DNA from: Synechococcus sp. LTW-R
GTDB taxonomy: Bacteria; Cyanobacteriota; Cyanobacteriia; PCC-6307; Cyanobiaceae
Direction: 5' to 3'
DNA: 64,000 nt
NCBI RefSeq assembly: GCF_014217875.1
Contig: NZ_CP059060.1
Location: 2,351,534 to 2,415,533, forward strand
The notes beneath the pieces are model-generated. The model worked only from the letters and a program-made list of their open reading frames with translations, made no database searches and was not told the DNA's origin. Both the position numbers and the translations under genes were made by a program. Below, one piece after another: positions 47,305 to 56,837 of this stretch (its first letter is position 1; every line of letters starts with the position of its first letter).

Positions 47305-48693
47305 TCAGTCGAGGTCAGGCATGGCCAGGGTCGGCTCGGCCTTACGGTCGATGCCCTTCTCGAAGCCAGCAGCAGCAGCGCGGGCGCGGCCGGCGTGCCA
47401 GAGGTGACCCACCAGGAAGAAGAAGGCGAGAACGAACTGAGTCGCAGCCAACCACTGACGGAGGTTCACGAAGTTCACTGAGTTGGGCTCGGTGATGATG
47501 CCGCCCACGGAGTTCAGAGACGCGTTGGGGGCGTGGGTCATGTACTCAGCCGCGCGGCGCACTTGCCAGGGCTGAATGTCGTTCTGGAGCTTGTCGAGGC
47601 TCAGGCCGTTGGGGCCACGCAGGGGCTCCAGCCAAGGACCACGGAAGTCCCAGAACCGCATGGTCTCACCACCAAAGATGATCTCGCCGGTGGGGGAGCG
47701 CATCAGGTACTTACCCAGACCGGTGGGACCCATCGCGGAGCCGATGTTGGCGCCGAGGCGTTGGTCACGCACCAGGAAGGTGAAGCTCTGGGCCTGGGAG
47801 GCTTCGGCGTTGGTGGGGCCGTAGAACTCCGAGGGATAGGCGGTGTTGTTGAACCAGATGTAGGCCGAAGCGATGAAGCTCATGAAGCTCAAAGCGCCAA
47901 GGCTGTAGCTCAGGTAGGCCTCACCGTTCCAGATGAAGGCGCGACGTACCCAGCCGAAGGGTTTGGTGACCACGTGCCAGATGCCACCGAAGATCAGGGT
48001 CAGACCCAGCCAGATGTGGCCACCGATGATGTCCTCCATGGAGTTCACACCGATGATCCAGCCCTCGCCGCCAAAAGGTGCGCGGAAGAGGTAGCCGAAG
48101 ATCACACCGGGATCGAGGGTCGGGTTGGTAATCAGGCGAACGTCGCCACCACCAGGTGCCCAGGTGTCGTAGACGCCGCCGAAGAACATGGCCTTGAAGA
48201 CCAGCAGCAGGGCGCCAACGCCGAGAAGAATCAGGTGATAACCAATGATGTTGGTCATCTGGTTCTTATCCCGCCAATCCTGGGAGAAGAACGAAGAGTA
48301 GTTCTCGAGGATTTCGGGACCACGCAGGGCGTGGTAGAGGCCGCCGAGGCCGAGCACGGCGGAGCTGATCAGGTGCAGAACACCAACGACGAAGAAGGGA
48401 TAGACATCCACAACTTCACCGCCAGGACCCACGCCGTAGCCGAGGGTCGCGACGTGGGGGAACAGGATCAGGCCCTGCTCGTACATGGGCTTGTCGAAGG
48501 TGAAGTGGCTCACCTCGAACAGCATCATGGCGCCAGCCCAGAAGACCATCAGGCCTGCGTGAGCGACGTGGGCGCCGAGAAGGCGACCGGAGAGGTTGAT
48601 CAGACGGGCGTTACCCGACCACCAGGCGTAGCCGGTGGAGTCGAGGTCCTTCCCGCCGATCCCGGAGAGAGAAGGATTAGAGAGCGTTACCAC
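47305..48693 (-). CDS. psbC: Photosystem II chlorophyll-binding protein CP43
   Basis: 462 residues, the normal CP43 length. Recognisable are [19 protein letters not shown] at the N-terminus, [20 protein letters not shown] (first membrane helix with chlorophyll-ligand His) and the large lumenal loop ending [20 protein letters not shown], where the Glu and Arg help bind the Mn4CaO5 cluster. CP43 is an inner antenna of photosystem II in the thylakoid. The start is GTG at 48693, inside psbD, giving the classic 17-base psbD-psbC overlap. A strong terminator follows. Confidence 0.98.
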   Translation of the reverse strand: MVTLSNPSLSGIGGKDLDSTGYAWWSGNARLINLSGRLLGAHVAHAGLMVFWAGAMMLFEVSHFTFDKPMYEQGLILFPHVATLGYGVGPGGEVVDVYPFFVVGVLHLISSAVLGLGGLYHALRGPEILENYSSFFSQDWRDKNQMTNIIGYHLILLGVGALLLVFKAMFFGGVYDTWAPGGGDVRLITNPTLDPGVIFGYLFRAPFGGEGWIIGVNSMEDIIGGHIWLGLTLIFGGIWHVVTKPFGWVRRAFIWNGEAYLSYSLGALSFMSFIASAYIWFNNTAYPSEFYGPTNAEASQAQSFTFLVRDQRLGANIGSAMGPTGLGKYLMRSPTGEIIFGGETMRFWDFRGPWLEPLRGPNGLSLDKLQNDIQPWQVRRAAEYMTHAPNASLNSVGGIITEPNSVNFVNLRQWLAATQFVLAFFFLVGHLWHAGRARAAAAGFEKGIDRKAEPTLAMPDLD

Positions 48694-49732
48694 GGGGCAG
48701 AACCTCTTCAGGGAAGACGAAGTTTTCGTGCGGTTGGTCCGCGGGGGCCATCCAGGCGCGCAGGCCTTCGTTCAGAAGAATGTTCTTCGTGTAGAAGGTC
48801 TCGAACTCGGGGTCCTCAGCAGCGCGGATTTCCTGCGACACGAAGTCGTAGGCACGCAGGTTGAGGGCCAGGCCAATGATGCCGATGGAGCTGGTCCAGA
48901 GGCCCATGACGGGCACGAACAGCATGAAGAAGTGCAGCCAGCGCTTGTTGGAGAACGCGATCCCGAAGATCTGGCTCCAGAAGCGGTTGGCGGTGACCAT
49001 CGAATAGGTCTCTTCTTCCTGAGTGGGCTCGAACGCCTTGAAGGTGTTGGCCTGCTCGCTGTCTTCAAACAGGGTGTTCTCCACGGTGGCGCCGTGGATG
49101 GCACACAGCAGTGCCCCGCCGAGGATGCCGGCCACGCCCATCATGTGGAAGGGGTTCAGGGTCCAGTTGTGGAAGCCCTGGAGGAACAGCAGGAAGCGGA
49201 AGATCGCTGCCACGCCGAAGCTCGGAGCGAAGAACCAGCTGCTCTGGCCGAGGGGGTACATCAGGAAAACGCTGACGAACACCGCAATCGGGCCGGAGAA
49301 GGCGATGGCGTTGTACGGACGGATGCCGACCAGACGGGCAATCTCGAACTGACGCAGCATGAAGCCGATCAGGGAGAAGGCGCCGTGCAGGGCCACGAAG
49401 GTCCAGAGACCGCCGAGCTGGCACCAGCGCACGAAGTCGCCCTGGGCTTCTGGGCCCCAGAGCAGAAGGAGAGAGTGGCCCATGGCATCAGCCGGGCTGC
49501 TCACCGCAGCGGTGAGGAAGTTGCAGCCCTCCAGATAGGAGCTGGCAATGCCGTGGGTGTACCAGGAGGTGACAAAGGTGGTGCCGGTCAGCCAGCCACC
49601 CAGTGCCAAATAGGCAGTGGGGAACAGGAGCAGACCCGACCACCCGACAAAAACGAAGCGGTCGCGCTTGAGCCAGTCATCGAGGACGTCGAACCATCCC
49701 CGCTGCGGCGCGCGCCCTACAGCGATCGTCAT
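48677..49732 (-). CDS. psbD: Photosystem II D2 protein
   Basis: 351 residues from ATG 49732 ([20 protein letters not shown]). The upstream frame to 49777 is not D2 sequence. Family blocks present: [59 protein letters not shown] and the C-terminus [13 protein letters not shown]2 pairs with D1 to carry the reaction-centre pigments, QA and non-haem iron in the thylakoid membrane. It is co-transcribed with psbC, which it overlaps. Regulation must lie in the 157-base gap shared with divergent ycf4. Confidence 0.98.
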   Translation of the reverse strand: MTIAVGRAPQRGWFDVLDDWLKRDRFVFVGWSGLLLFPTAYLALGGWLTGTTFVTSWYTHGIASSYLEGCNFLTAAVSSPADAMGHSLLLLWGPEAQGDFVRWCQLGGLWTFVALHGAFSLIGFMLRQFEIARLVGIRPYNAIAFSGPIAVFVSVFLMYPLGQSSWFFAPSFGVAAIFRFLLFLQGFHNWTLNPFHMMGVAGILGGALLCAIHGATVENTLFEDSEQANTFKAFEPTQEEETYSMVTANRFWSQIFGIAFSNKRWLHFFMLFVPVMGLWTSSIGIIGLALNLRAYDFVSQEIRAAEDPEFETFYTKNILLNEGLRAWMAPADQPHENFVFPEEVLPRGNAL

Positions 49733-49756
49733 GGGTGGGAAAACCGCGAGCTGTGG

Positions 49757-49775
49757 GTTACCGGGCGATGGTAAC
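49757..49775 (-). promoter_or_regulatory. Inverted repeat in the psbD leader
   Basis: Six-base arms gttacc (49757-49762) and ggtaac (49770-49775) flank a seven-base spacer, 25 bases upstream of the psbD ATG. It could be an operator or a small 5'-UTR hairpin. There is no direct evidence for either, and a chance palindrome is possible. Confidence 0.25.
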
Positions 49776-49889
49776 AACGTTCATTCGCGCTGCGAGAGGG
49801 GTTTTGACGGGCTGACACGGCACGTCACCATTGCGTTTTTGGGTATATGTGCCTACCGCTCTCTCAGACGGGTGCGTGGGGGAGCGAAG

Positions 49890-50483
49890 ATGGCAAGCCC
49901 TCGGTTCCTGCCCTCCATGGCATCGGCCCCCGCCGCCAAGGCTGCCCCGTCCTCTGATCTGCTCGAGCAGGCCGTGGTGGGCTCCCGCCGTCTCTCCAAT
50001 GTCTTGGTGGCCGCTGTGGTGAGCACCGGGGGCTTGGGCTTCCTCCTGACGAGTGCCTCCAGCTACCTGGGCAAGGATCTGCTCCCGATCGGCCACCCCG
50101 CCTCCCTCACCTGGGTGCCCCAGGGTTTAGTCATGGGCCTCTATGGCATCGCAGCGGCGCTGCTCTCTACCTATCTCTGGGCCGTGATCGCCATTGATGT
50201 GGGCGCCGGCAGCAACAGCTTCAATAAAAAGAGCGGAAAGCTCACGGTCACCCGCCGCGGCTTCCGGGAGTTGATCAGCGTGACCACCCCACTGAGTGAG
50301 ATCCAGGCGGTCAAGATCGACGTCCGCGATGGCCTGAATCCCCGTCGTCGCTTGGCCCTGCGTGTTCAAGGTCGCCGTGATCTGCCCTTGACCACGGTTG
50401 GTGAGCCCATGCCCCTGGCGGATCTCGAGCGCGGTGGCGCCGAACTGGCTCGCTTCCTTGGCGTTCCCTTGGAAGGGGTCTGA
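49890..50483 (+). CDS. ycf4: Photosystem I assembly protein Ycf4
   Basis: 197 residues from ATG 49890, which has GGGGGAG seven bases upstream; an internal ATG at 49917 would give 188, also in the family range. Two membrane helices lie near the N-terminus ([20 protein letters not shown] and [20 protein letters not shown]), followed by a soluble domain with [20 protein letters not shown] and [20 protein letters not shown], typical of Ycf4. It assists assembly of PSI subunits in the thylakoid. It is divergent from psbD and followed three bases later by a cyclophilin gene. Confidence 0.95.
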   Translation: MASPRFLPSMASAPAAKAAPSSDLLEQAVVGSRRLSNVLVAAVVSTGGLGFLLTSASSYLGKDLLPIGHPASLTWVPQGLVMGLYGIAAALLSTYLWAVIAIDVGAGSNSFNKKSGKLTVTRRGFRELISVTTPLSEIQAVKIDVRDGLNPRRRLALRVQGRRDLPLTTVGEPMPLADLERGGAELARFLGVPLEGV

Positions 50484-50486
50484 GCC

Positions 50487-51188
50487 ATGGTGCGCTCCCT
50501 ACTTCTCGCTCTGCTCTTGGTGCTGAGCCCCATGGGGCTGGTGGCCTGCGCGGCTCCCACGACCAGCGCCGATGTCGGCTGCGGCACCTCCGGCGTCCCT
50601 TGCTTGCAGGGCAAGGCCCTCGTGGAACTCAAGACCAGCAAGGGCGTCGTTGAACTGAGCCTCGATGGCGCCGAAGCGCCCCTGACGGCGGGCAACTTCG
50701 TCGATCTGGTTCGCCGTGGCACCTACGACGGCACCGTCTTCCACCGGGTCGTCAAAGAGCCGATCCCCTTTGTGGTGCAGGGCGGAGACCCCCAGAGCTC
50801 CCAGCCGGACACCCCGGTGTCGGCCTTGGGCACTGGCAGCTTCATCGATCCTTCGAGCGGTCAACCGCGTTTCGTCCCGCTGGAGCTGCTCTTTGACGGC
50901 GAATCCAGCCCCCGCTACGGCGAGGTCGTGACCAGCCCGACCCAGCAGCAGCGCCTGAAGCTCTCCCACGAGCGGGGTTCCCTGGCGATGGCCCGCTCCA
51001 GTGACCCCAATTCAGCGAGTGCGCAGTTCTACATCGCCCTGCGCACCCTGCCGGAACTCGACGGCCGGTATGCGGTCTTTGGCCGCGTGACCAAGGGGAT
51101 GGACGTCGTCGATCAGATCAACCAGGGGGACAAGTTGATCAGCGCCAGAGTCCTTGAAGGGGGAACGCTGGTGCGGGACCCCAATTAG
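50487..51188 (+). CDS. Peptidyl-prolyl cis-trans isomerase, cyclophilin type, lipoprotein
   Basis: 233 residues with a lipoprotein signal ([19 protein letters not shown]; lipobox Cys at residue 21), so it is exported and lipid-anchored. The cyclophilin fold follows: [40 protein letters not shown] with the usual [31 protein letters not shown] and [17 protein letters not shown]. These enzymes speed prolyl isomerisation during folding. It follows ycf4 after three bases and is probably co-transcribed. Its stop overlaps that of convergent ilvH. Confidence 0.92.
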   Translation: MVRSLLLALLLVLSPMGLVACAAPTTSADVGCGTSGVPCLQGKALVELKTSKGVVELSLDGAEAPLTAGNFVDLVRRGTYDGTVFHRVVKEPIPFVVQGGDPQSSQPDTPVSALGTGSFIDPSSGQPRFVPLELLFDGESSPRYGEVVTSPTQQQRLKLSHERGSLAMARSSDPNSASAQFYIALRTLPELDGRYAVFGRVTKGMDVVDQINQGDKLISARVLEGGTLVRDPN

Positions 51189-51715
51189 GCCGGGACCCGC
51201 TTGTCCAGGCTGGTGACCTTCAGATAGGCCGTATTCACTCCGGAGGCGCGCTCCAGAGCGATGCGGCCCGTGCGGGCGATTTCCATAATCCCGTAGCCCT
51301 CGAGCACGTTTGTGATCGCGACGAGCTTGCCGGGGTCGCCCACGACCTCGATGACGAGGGCGCTGTCGGCGACGTCGACGACCTTGGCGCGGAAGACCTG
51401 GACGAGATCCAGGATTGCTGCACGGTTCTCGGGGGGTGCCGAGACCTTGATCAGCATCAGTTCCCGCTCCACCGAAGGAATCGGCGTGAGGTCGGTCACC
51501 GCCAGGACGTTCACCAGCTTGTCGAGCTGTTTGGTGAGCTGCTCCAGGGTTTGCGCGTCACCGTCCACCACCATGGTGAGCCGAGATTTGCCGCGGTTCT
51601 CGGCGGGGCCGACCGCGAGGCTTTCGATGTTGAAGCCGCGACGGGCAAATAGACCAGCGATGCGGCTGAGTGCACCGGATTCGTCTTCCACCAGCACCGA
51701 GAGGGTGTGCTTCAT
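51185..51715 (-). CDS. ilvH: Acetolactate synthase small (regulatory) subunit
   Basis: 176 residues, the usual size. The N-terminal ACT domain [20 protein letters not shown] then [20 protein letters not shown] is diagnostic, as is the C-terminal part ([32 protein letters not shown]). The subunit activates the catalytic subunit IlvB and confers valine feedback inhibition in branched-chain amino acid synthesis. It overlaps the upstream alpha/beta hydrolase stop by four bases (ATGA) and converges with the cyclophilin gene. Confidence 0.96.
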   Translation of the reverse strand: MKHTLSVLVEDESGALSRIAGLFARRGFNIESLAVGPAENRGKSRLTMVVDGDAQTLEQLTKQLDKLVNVLAVTDLTPIPSVERELMLIKVSAPPENRAAILDLVQVFRAKVVDVADSALVIEVVGDPGKLVAITNVLEGYGIMEIARTGRIALERASGVNTAYLKVTSLDKRVPA

Positions 51716-52695
51716 GCCCAGGGCTGTTCGTGTGGCTGACCGCTACCCAAGTTACGTGCCAGCCAGGTGATCACCACGCTGTTGAACAACTCCGGCCGCT
51801 CGTCATGGGGGCAGTGGCCCAGCTCCTGAAGCAGTTCCAGCTGCAAATCGCCCTTGTGGGGGTGCAGTTGCCGGCTGATCTGGGGCGGGACCAGGCGGTC
51901 CTGGCTGCCCCACAGCACCAGGAGCGGCTGCTGCATGCGCTGCAGCAGGCGCGCGGCGGTCGCCTCCCGGGGCCTGAGGGCCATGCCGATGCTCATCGCC
52001 CGTAAGGCCTGGGCCGCCTGGGGGCGCAGGGCGGGCCGAGCGATCAGGCGCCGCAGTTCGCCATCGACCGCCCCCTGGTCCTGATAGGCGCTGCGCAATC
52101 CCAGATCCAGCAGCGGCGTGCGGGCGATCAAGGGCACCAGCAGCTCCAGCGGCAGGATCCGGCAGAGCAGGACCACCACGCGGCGTTTCCAGGTGCGGCG
52201 CCAACGGGCCCGCCGCCGCCGGATGGGCAGCAGCAGCGTTGGATCCGGTAGAGGCGCAGCGACCACGCCCTGCACCCAGCTGGGGAAGAAGACCGCACAG
52301 GTCACGGCCACGAGGCTGCCCAGGGAATTGCCTACCAGCACCGCCGGGCCTTGGACGATCTGCTCGAGGAAGCCCTGGAGCTGCCGGGCCCAGAGCCGGT
52401 TGTCGAGCGGGCGATGGCGCCGGTGCGGCGGTTGGCTGGAGTCGCCAAAGCCGACGAGGTCCAGGGCGTACACGCACCAGCCGGCCTCAGCGAGCGCGGC
52501 GGCGTTGCGGCGCCAGTGACCGCTGGCCGCGCCGAAGCCATGGAGGAGCACCAGGGCCGGTGCCGTTCGCTCGCCGATGACACGCCAGTGGCAGGCATGG
52601 CCCTGCCAGTGCCAGGTCCCGTGCTCTCCCCAGTGCACCCCCGCAGAGGCAGGCTGGAGGTCGAATCGCGGTGGCGCAGTCACAGTGGCCGACAC
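51712..52695 (-). CDS. Alpha/beta hydrolase
   Basis: 327 residues. [20 protein letters not shown] supplies the oxyanion-loop HGFG. The nucleophile elbow is GNSLGS (S124). The acid is in [12 protein letters not shown] and the catalytic His in [12 protein letters not shown] near the end, so the triad is complete. The cap region is Arg-rich and hydrophobic ([20 protein letters not shown]). This resembles the cyanobacterial hydrolases related to plant pheophytinase-type enzymes, but the substrate is not determinable. Translation is coupled to ilvH. The start at 52695 overlaps the divergent Trm1-like gene start. Confidence 0.88.
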   Translation of the reverse strand: MSATVTAPPRFDLQPASAGVHWGEHGTWHWQGHACHWRVIGERTAPALVLLHGFGAASGHWRRNAAALAEAGWCVYALDLVGFGDSSQPPHRRHRPLDNRLWARQLQGFLEQIVQGPAVLVGNSLGSLVAVTCAVFFPSWVQGVVAAPLPDPTLLLPIRRRRARWRRTWKRRVVVLLCRILPLELLVPLIARTPLLDLGLRSAYQDQGAVDGELRRLIARPALRPQAAQALRAMSIGMALRPREATAARLLQRMQQPLLVLWGSQDRLVPPQISRQLHPHKGDLQLELLQELGHCPHDERPELFNSVVITWLARNLGSGQPHEQPWA

Positions 52696-53827
52696 GGCTA
52701 GCCCAGCTCACTATTGCGAAGGAGCGGCGCAACTGCTGCTGGGACCTGGCTTTTTTCGGCCGCAATCCCGTCCCTCCCGGGATGCCGGGGTGCTGCTGAC
52801 CCGTTGGCTGACGCGGGAGCGCCCTGGGCGGGTCCTCGATGTGATGGCGGGCTGCGGGATCCGGGCCCTGCGCTACGGCCTCGAGGGCCGGGCCCAGGAG
52901 GTGTGGGCGAACGATGCCGACGTCGATCGCTTGCCTCTGCTGCAGCAGAACCTGCAGCCCCTGCAGGAACGTCGCTTGGAGCTCAGTGCGCGAACGGCGC
53001 AGCACCTGCTGGCTGACTGCTTGATGCAGCAGCGGCGGTTTGATCTGCTCGATCTCGATGCCTTTGGCTGCCCGACGGCCCTGGTGCCGCTGGCTCTGGA
53101 GGCCCTGGAATTCGGTGGTGTTCTCTACCTGGCCAGCACCGATGGCCGCTCCCCCACCGGCCATGACCGCCCGGCGGCGATCCGCTCCCTGGGGGCCGCC
53201 GCCCGGGCCCACCCCTCCAGCTGGGAGTTGGCCCTGCGCCTGCAGCTCGCCGTGGTGTCCAAGGCGGCCTGGGCGATGGGTCGCGGGATTCGGCCCCTCT
53301 TCTCCTTTAGTGAGGGCCGGACCTTCCGGACGGCGATTCAATTGCGGCGTCGTCCCGAGCCGCAGGAGGAGGAGCAGCTCGGGCTGTGGGCCTACTGCCA
53401 TCGCTGCGCCGAGCACTCCCAACAAAGCCTGCTGCGCCTCCGGCGCTGGCCGGCCTGTGGCTGCGGCGATGACCCAGCGGCACCCCTGGCGATTTCAGGA
53501 CCCCTCTGGCTGGGCCCCCTTCAGGACCCGCAGGTCTTGGGGGAGCTGTTGCAGGACGCCCAGGCACTGCCCAAGGAAAGCGTGGCGCCAGCGAGCCGGC
53601 GGCTGCTGGAGGGACTGCGGGCGGATGACGGGCTGCCGGTCTCCTGTTGGCCCGTCGATGCCCTGGCCAAACGCCTCGGCGGCGGGCCGCCTCGCTTGGA
53701 TGCGCTGATCGACTGTCTGCGGGCCGAAGGCTTTGCGGCCCAGCGCTCCGGGGTGATGTCTGCTCAGTTCCGCTGCAATGCGCCCTTCTCGCGCGTGGTG
53801 GAGCTGGCTTCTGCGCTAAATAGGTAG
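52685..53827 (+). CDS. trm1: tRNA (guanine26-N2)-dimethyltransferase-like protein (Trm1 family)
   Basis: 380 residues from GTG 52685; the frame is open further upstream inside the divergent hydrolase gene, but homology-like sequence begins at YCEGAAQLLLGPGFFRP. The SAM site is RVLDVMAGCGIRALRYGLEG. The family motif usually written DPFG appears as DLLDLDAFGCP (Pro replaced by Ala). A Cys cluster (YCHRCAEH... PACGCGDD) could bind zinc. A C-terminal winged-helix-like end (DALIDCLRAEGFAAQRSGVM) is present. Trm1 enzymes dimethylate G26 (and G27 in a bacterial version) of tRNA. petM follows 18 bases later. Confidence 0.88.
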   Translation: MADTASPAHYCEGAAQLLLGPGFFRPQSRPSRDAGVLLTRWLTRERPGRVLDVMAGCGIRALRYGLEGRAQEVWANDADVDRLPLLQQNLQPLQERRLELSARTAQHLLADCLMQQRRFDLLDLDAFGCPTALVPLALEALEFGGVLYLASTDGRSPTGHDRPAAIRSLGAAARAHPSSWELALRLQLAVVSKAAWAMGRGIRPLFSFSEGRTFRTAIQLRRRPEPQEEEQLGLWAYCHRCAEHSQQSLLRLRRWPACGCGDDPAAPLAISGPLWLGPLQDPQVLGELLQDAQALPKESVAPASRRLLEGLRADDGLPVSCWPVDALAKRLGGGPPRLDALIDCLRAEGFAAQRSGVMSAQFRCNAPFSRVVELASALNR

Positions 53828-53845
53828 CCGTTACGGCTTGGGTTC

Positions 53846-53947
53846 ATGGCCTCGGAAATCTTCGGCACCGCAGCGCTGTTCTGGATTCTGATTCCCCTGG
53901 GTCTGGTGGGTGGCGCCCTGCTGCTGAAGCTTCAAGGCGACAACTGA
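53846..53947 (+). CDS. petM: Cytochrome b6f complex subunit PetM (subunit VII)
   Basis: 33 residues, a single membrane helix: [20 protein letters not shown] followed by [13 protein letters not shown]. This matches PetM closely in length and in the [24 protein letters not shown] pattern. PetM is a small stabilising subunit of the cytochrome b6f complex in the thylakoid. It lies 18 bases after the Trm1-like gene and about 60 bases before ycf39, all on the same strand. Confidence 0.95.
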   Translation: MASEIFGTAALFWILIPLGLVGGALLLKLQGDN

Positions 53948-54008
53948 TCCCCAAATCGCGGGCCGGATCGGCTCGCCTTTAGGCTCGCTCCTCTCTTGAG
54001 TCAGCCCG

Positions 54009-54971
54009 ATGCAGGTCCTGGTGATCGGTGGAACCGGAACCCTGGGTCGCCAGATCGCACGTCAGGCCTTGGATGCCGGCCATCAGGTCCGCTGCATGGT
54101 TCGCTCGCCGCGCAAGGCAGCGTTCCTGCAGGAGTGGGGTTGTGAGCTGACCCGCGGCGATCTGCTCGAGCCCGACAGCCTCGACTACGCCCTGGAGGGC
54201 CAAGAGGCCGTCATCGACGCAGCCACCGCCCGCGCGACGGATCCCGGCAGCGTCTACGACACCGACTGGACCGGAAAGCTGAATCTCCTGAACGCCTGTG
54301 AGCGGGCTGGGGTCAAGCGTTTCGTCTTCCTGTCACTGCTCGGCGCGGAGAAGCATCGCGATGTCCCCTTGATGGACATCAAGCACTGCACCGAGCAGGC
54401 GCTGATCGACTCCGACTTCGATTACACGATCCTGCGGGGTGTGGCCTTCATGCAGGGCCTGATCAGTCAGATCGCGATCCCGGTTCTCGAAAGTCAGACG
54501 GTTTGGGTGAGCGGCACGCCGACGCCGATCGCCTACATGAACACCCAGGACCTGGCCCGCTTTGCTGTGGCGGCCCTGAGCCGGGCTGAAACCAGCCGCA
54601 AGGCGTTCCCGGTGGTGGGGAACCGTGCTTGGAGCACCGGTGAGATCACCCAGATGTGTGAGAAATACACCTCCAAGAGCGCTCGCGTGATCCGAGTGCA
54701 GCCCTTCCTGCTGCGTCTGATGCAGAGCATCAGCGCCTTCTTTGAGCCGTCGGTGAACGTCGCGGAACGTCTGGCCTTCGACAAGGTGATGGGCGGCGGC
54801 GAACCCCTTTCGGCACCGATGGAGGAGAGCTATGCCGCCTTTGGCCTCGATCCGGCGGAGACCACCGACATGGAGGCGTATCTGAAGGAGTACTACGACA
54901 CGATCCTCAAGCGCCTGCGGGACATGGAGGCGGACCTGGACAAGGACGCCAAGAAGAAACTGCCCTTCTGA
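54009..54971 (+). CDS. ycf39: Ycf39-type NAD(P)-binding photosystem II assembly factor
   Basis: 320 residues of the atypical short-chain dehydrogenase class. Nucleotide motif VLVIGGTGTLGRQIARQALD is at residues 3-22; then GHQVRCMVRSPRKAAFLQEW, KRFVFLSLLGAEKH and DSDFDYTILRGVAFMQGLIS. All are characteristic of Ycf39, the homolog of plant HCF244, which acts with Hlip proteins in delivering chlorophyll to D1 during PSII assembly (family knowledge). Its place beside petM and near psbDC and ycf4 fits a photosynthesis neighbourhood. Confidence 0.93.
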   Translation: MQVLVIGGTGTLGRQIARQALDAGHQVRCMVRSPRKAAFLQEWGCELTRGDLLEPDSLDYALEGQEAVIDAATARATDPGSVYDTDWTGKLNLLNACERAGVKRFVFLSLLGAEKHRDVPLMDIKHCTEQALIDSDFDYTILRGVAFMQGLISQIAIPVLESQTVWVSGTPTPIAYMNTQDLARFAVAALSRAETSRKAFPVVGNRAWSTGEITQMCEKYTSKSARVIRVQPFLLRLMQSISAFFEPSVNVAERLAFDKVMGGGEPLSAPMEESYAAFGLDPAETTDMEAYLKEYYDTILKRLRDMEADLDKDAKKKLPF

Positions 54972-55027
54972 CCCCTGGCAGGCGAACTGGTTCGCTTGTA
55001 CTATTGAATCGGTTTTGAGGTGATTCG

Positions 55028-55243
55028 GTGGCCATTGCTCAGATCAAAAACCTGCAGCGCCGTCTCGGTTTGCTTGAGCAAGAGGCCGTCGAAGAAGTGA
55101 GCCGCGCCTGCGGTAACGACCTCTGGCAGACCGTCGGCTTCGATGTCGTCGACAGCATGGAAGACGCCGATCGCCGCGCCCGCGCGAACTACTACTACGG
55201 GCAGCTCCAGGTGGTGCGTGAGCTGAAGGACGTCATCGGCTAG
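55028..55243 (+). CDS. Small conserved cyanobacterial protein of unknown function
   Basis: 71 residues from GTG 55028, with GAGGTGA 7-13 bases upstream. The sequence is acidic and helical with no membrane segment: QRRLGLLEQEAVEEVSRACG, then SMEDADRRARANYYYGQLQV. No catalytic motif. It lies 56 bases after ycf39 on the same strand and converges with the LysR gene. Confidence 0.7.
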   Translation: MAIAQIKNLQRRLGLLEQEAVEEVSRACGNDLWQTVGFDVVDSMEDADRRARANYYYGQLQVVRELKDVIG

Positions 55244-55261
55244 GGATATCAGCGCTCCTGT

Positions 55262-56140
55262 CTAGAAGCAGAGCGTCAGATCCTCGTGCTCGGCTGCTTT
55301 ACGGGCGACGCGCTCTTTGAGGCAAGCAAGAAGACTCTGGATTCTGTCTTCGCCAGCGAGGTCTCTCCTGACAACCAGGCTCTCGCCGCTGATCAAGTTG
55401 AGGTTGTAGTCAATTGGGGTGAGATCGTTCATGACCTCCAGTCCCAAGCAGGTCGCATAGCCAAGGGTGACTTCATCCTTGGTCCGTCCTTCCCAGTGCT
55501 CTTCTTGGTAGCGCTTCATTCGTGCTTCCGTTGACCAAAGGCCTTGCGAGCGAAGAATGGCTTCGGTCTTGGGAAACCAGCCCTCGGGTAACGCCAGGGA
55601 CGGGAAGGCTTCTAAGTCTTGCTGTGAAAGATTGCTTTTTCCGACAAGGGGGTGATTCTGATTCGCCACAAGCTTGACGGGTGTGTGGCAAAGGTCGATC
55701 ACATAAAAGTCGGGGTCATCGATCTCTGGAAGATCGGGTTGATAGCTTCCGATCCATGCATCGATAACGCGGTCTTTCAACAAAGAGAGCGGTCGATTCA
55801 TCCCAAAGTGGTTCCAGACCCCGTTCTCCCAGCCTTCGGGGGCGGGCTGGGCCAGTGTTGGTCCCGCCCAGAATGTGGCTTCGAGTCGCAGGTTTTCGCT
55901 CTCGTTTCTGAATCTGTAGAGCTGATGAACTTTGCGTTCGAGATTGAGAAGCGTTGTATCGCCTTTGATTGACCACTCGCTGAGTGGGTCTCTGAAAAGC
56001 TTGATTCCAAAAAGTTTTTGTGTCTCGGTGTTTCTCCTCGAGACGGTGCTCTGCGCGACGAATAGCCTTTGTGCGGCCTCTTCTCCGGATCTCAACCAGA
56101 TTTGAAGGTCAAAGGCATTTAAGTCTTCAACCGTGATCAA
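55262..56140 (-). CDS. LysR-family transcriptional regulator (atypical)
   Basis: 292 residues. The N-terminal helix-turn-helix resembles LysR: MITVEDLNAFDLQIWLRSGE, AAQRLFVAQSTVSRRNTETQ, LFGIKLFRD. The rest fits a periplasmic-binding-like effector domain (VIDAWIGSYQPDLPEIDDPD, LVANQNHPLVGKSNLSQQDL, ALPEGWFPKTEAILRSQG). Spacing differs somewhat from classical LysR (for example RRNTETQKLFG in place of a standard recognition helix), so DNA sites may be unusual. Base composition is a little AT-richer than neighbouring genes. Targets are unknown; regulators of this family often control a divergent neighbour, but none is close here. Confidence 0.8.
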   Translation of the reverse strand: MITVEDLNAFDLQIWLRSGEEAAQRLFVAQSTVSRRNTETQKLFGIKLFRDPLSEWSIKGDTTLLNLERKVHQLYRFRNESENLRLEATFWAGPTLAQPAPEGWENGVWNHFGMNRPLSLLKDRVIDAWIGSYQPDLPEIDDPDFYVIDLCHTPVKLVANQNHPLVGKSNLSQQDLEAFPSLALPEGWFPKTEAILRSQGLWSTEARMKRYQEEHWEGRTKDEVTLGYATCLGLEVMNDLTPIDYNLNLISGESLVVRRDLAGEDRIQSLLACLKERVARKAAEHEDLTLCF

Positions 56141-56337
56141 GGCTTTGGTCTTGTTTTTTTATTTCTACCCTCAAGAGGCTCGGAATGCAAGGGTTGGCAT
56201 CTGGTATGCGTTTATTGCATAAATATCTACTCCATGTGTTGATTGCGCTCCTTGCGGTGTTCGATTGCTCGGTCTTTTGTGTTTTTGGGTTTGCTTCCTT
56301 GAATTGAGTCAATAGGAATCAAGTCTTTTGACTGTCG

Positions 56338-56820
56338 CTAGGCCGTCAGGGCCCGGATCGGCACGCCGCAGGAATAGAGGTGCCCCGGCACCAGGGCTAC
56401 CAGAGCCAGTTCGCCGTCCTCATGGCAGGCCTTGCTCTTGGTGACAAAGGCAGCTGCGTCGTTGGCTCCCCAGACCAGTTCGCCCTTGGCCTCTTCCCGG
56501 TACTCCTCCCAGAGTTCAGCGAATTCCTCGCCGTCGGCTCCGTTGAGCAGGAACTGAATGGCGTTCTCGGGGCCGACCTCTTCGTGGAGCACGAAGAGCT
56601 GTTGGATCAGCGGGTGATCGACGGTGCGGGAGATGCGCAGCACGGACCCGATCGTGCCGATCGCACTCTCATGGACCCGGGTTGGCGCCTTTCGGGCATC
56701 GATGACGGCCACGGGCAGGGCCAAGGACCAGCTGGCTTGGGTTTCTGCTTTGCGCGCAATGTCTGCGAGCTCGTCGCGCACGCTCTCCACCAGAGCCTGG
56801 ATCCCGCTGTCCTTCGCCAT
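56338..56820 (-). CDS. Conserved picocyanobacterial protein of unknown function (paralog A)
   Basis: 160 residues, soluble and acidic. Order of blocks: SLALPVAVIDARKAPTRVHE, AIGTIGSVLRISRTVDHPLI, QFLLNGADGEEFAELWEEYR, ELVWGANDAAAFVTKSKACH and LALVALVPGHLYSCGVPIRA. The same block order recurs in the protein at 58393-58899, so the two are paralogs about 1.6 kb apart. The VIDARKA and AAFV(T/A)KS motifs are shared. No known domain was recognised. It lies 17 bases downstream of the DUF2808 gene on the same strand. Confidence 0.7.
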   Translation of the reverse strand: MAKDSGIQALVESVRDELADIARKAETQASWSLALPVAVIDARKAPTRVHESAIGTIGSVLRISRTVDHPLIQQLFVLHEEVGPENAIQFLLNGADGEEFAELWEEYREEAKGELVWGANDAAAFVTKSKACHEDGELALVALVPGHLYSCGVPIRALTA

Positions 56821-56837
56821 GGCAGCAGTGTCTCCTA

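Noticed and set aside
47533..49774. Plus-strand frames of 379-443 codons opposite psbC and psbD
   Set aside because: Shadow frames created by the strong codon bias of highly expressed photosystem genes; psbC/psbD explain the region fully.
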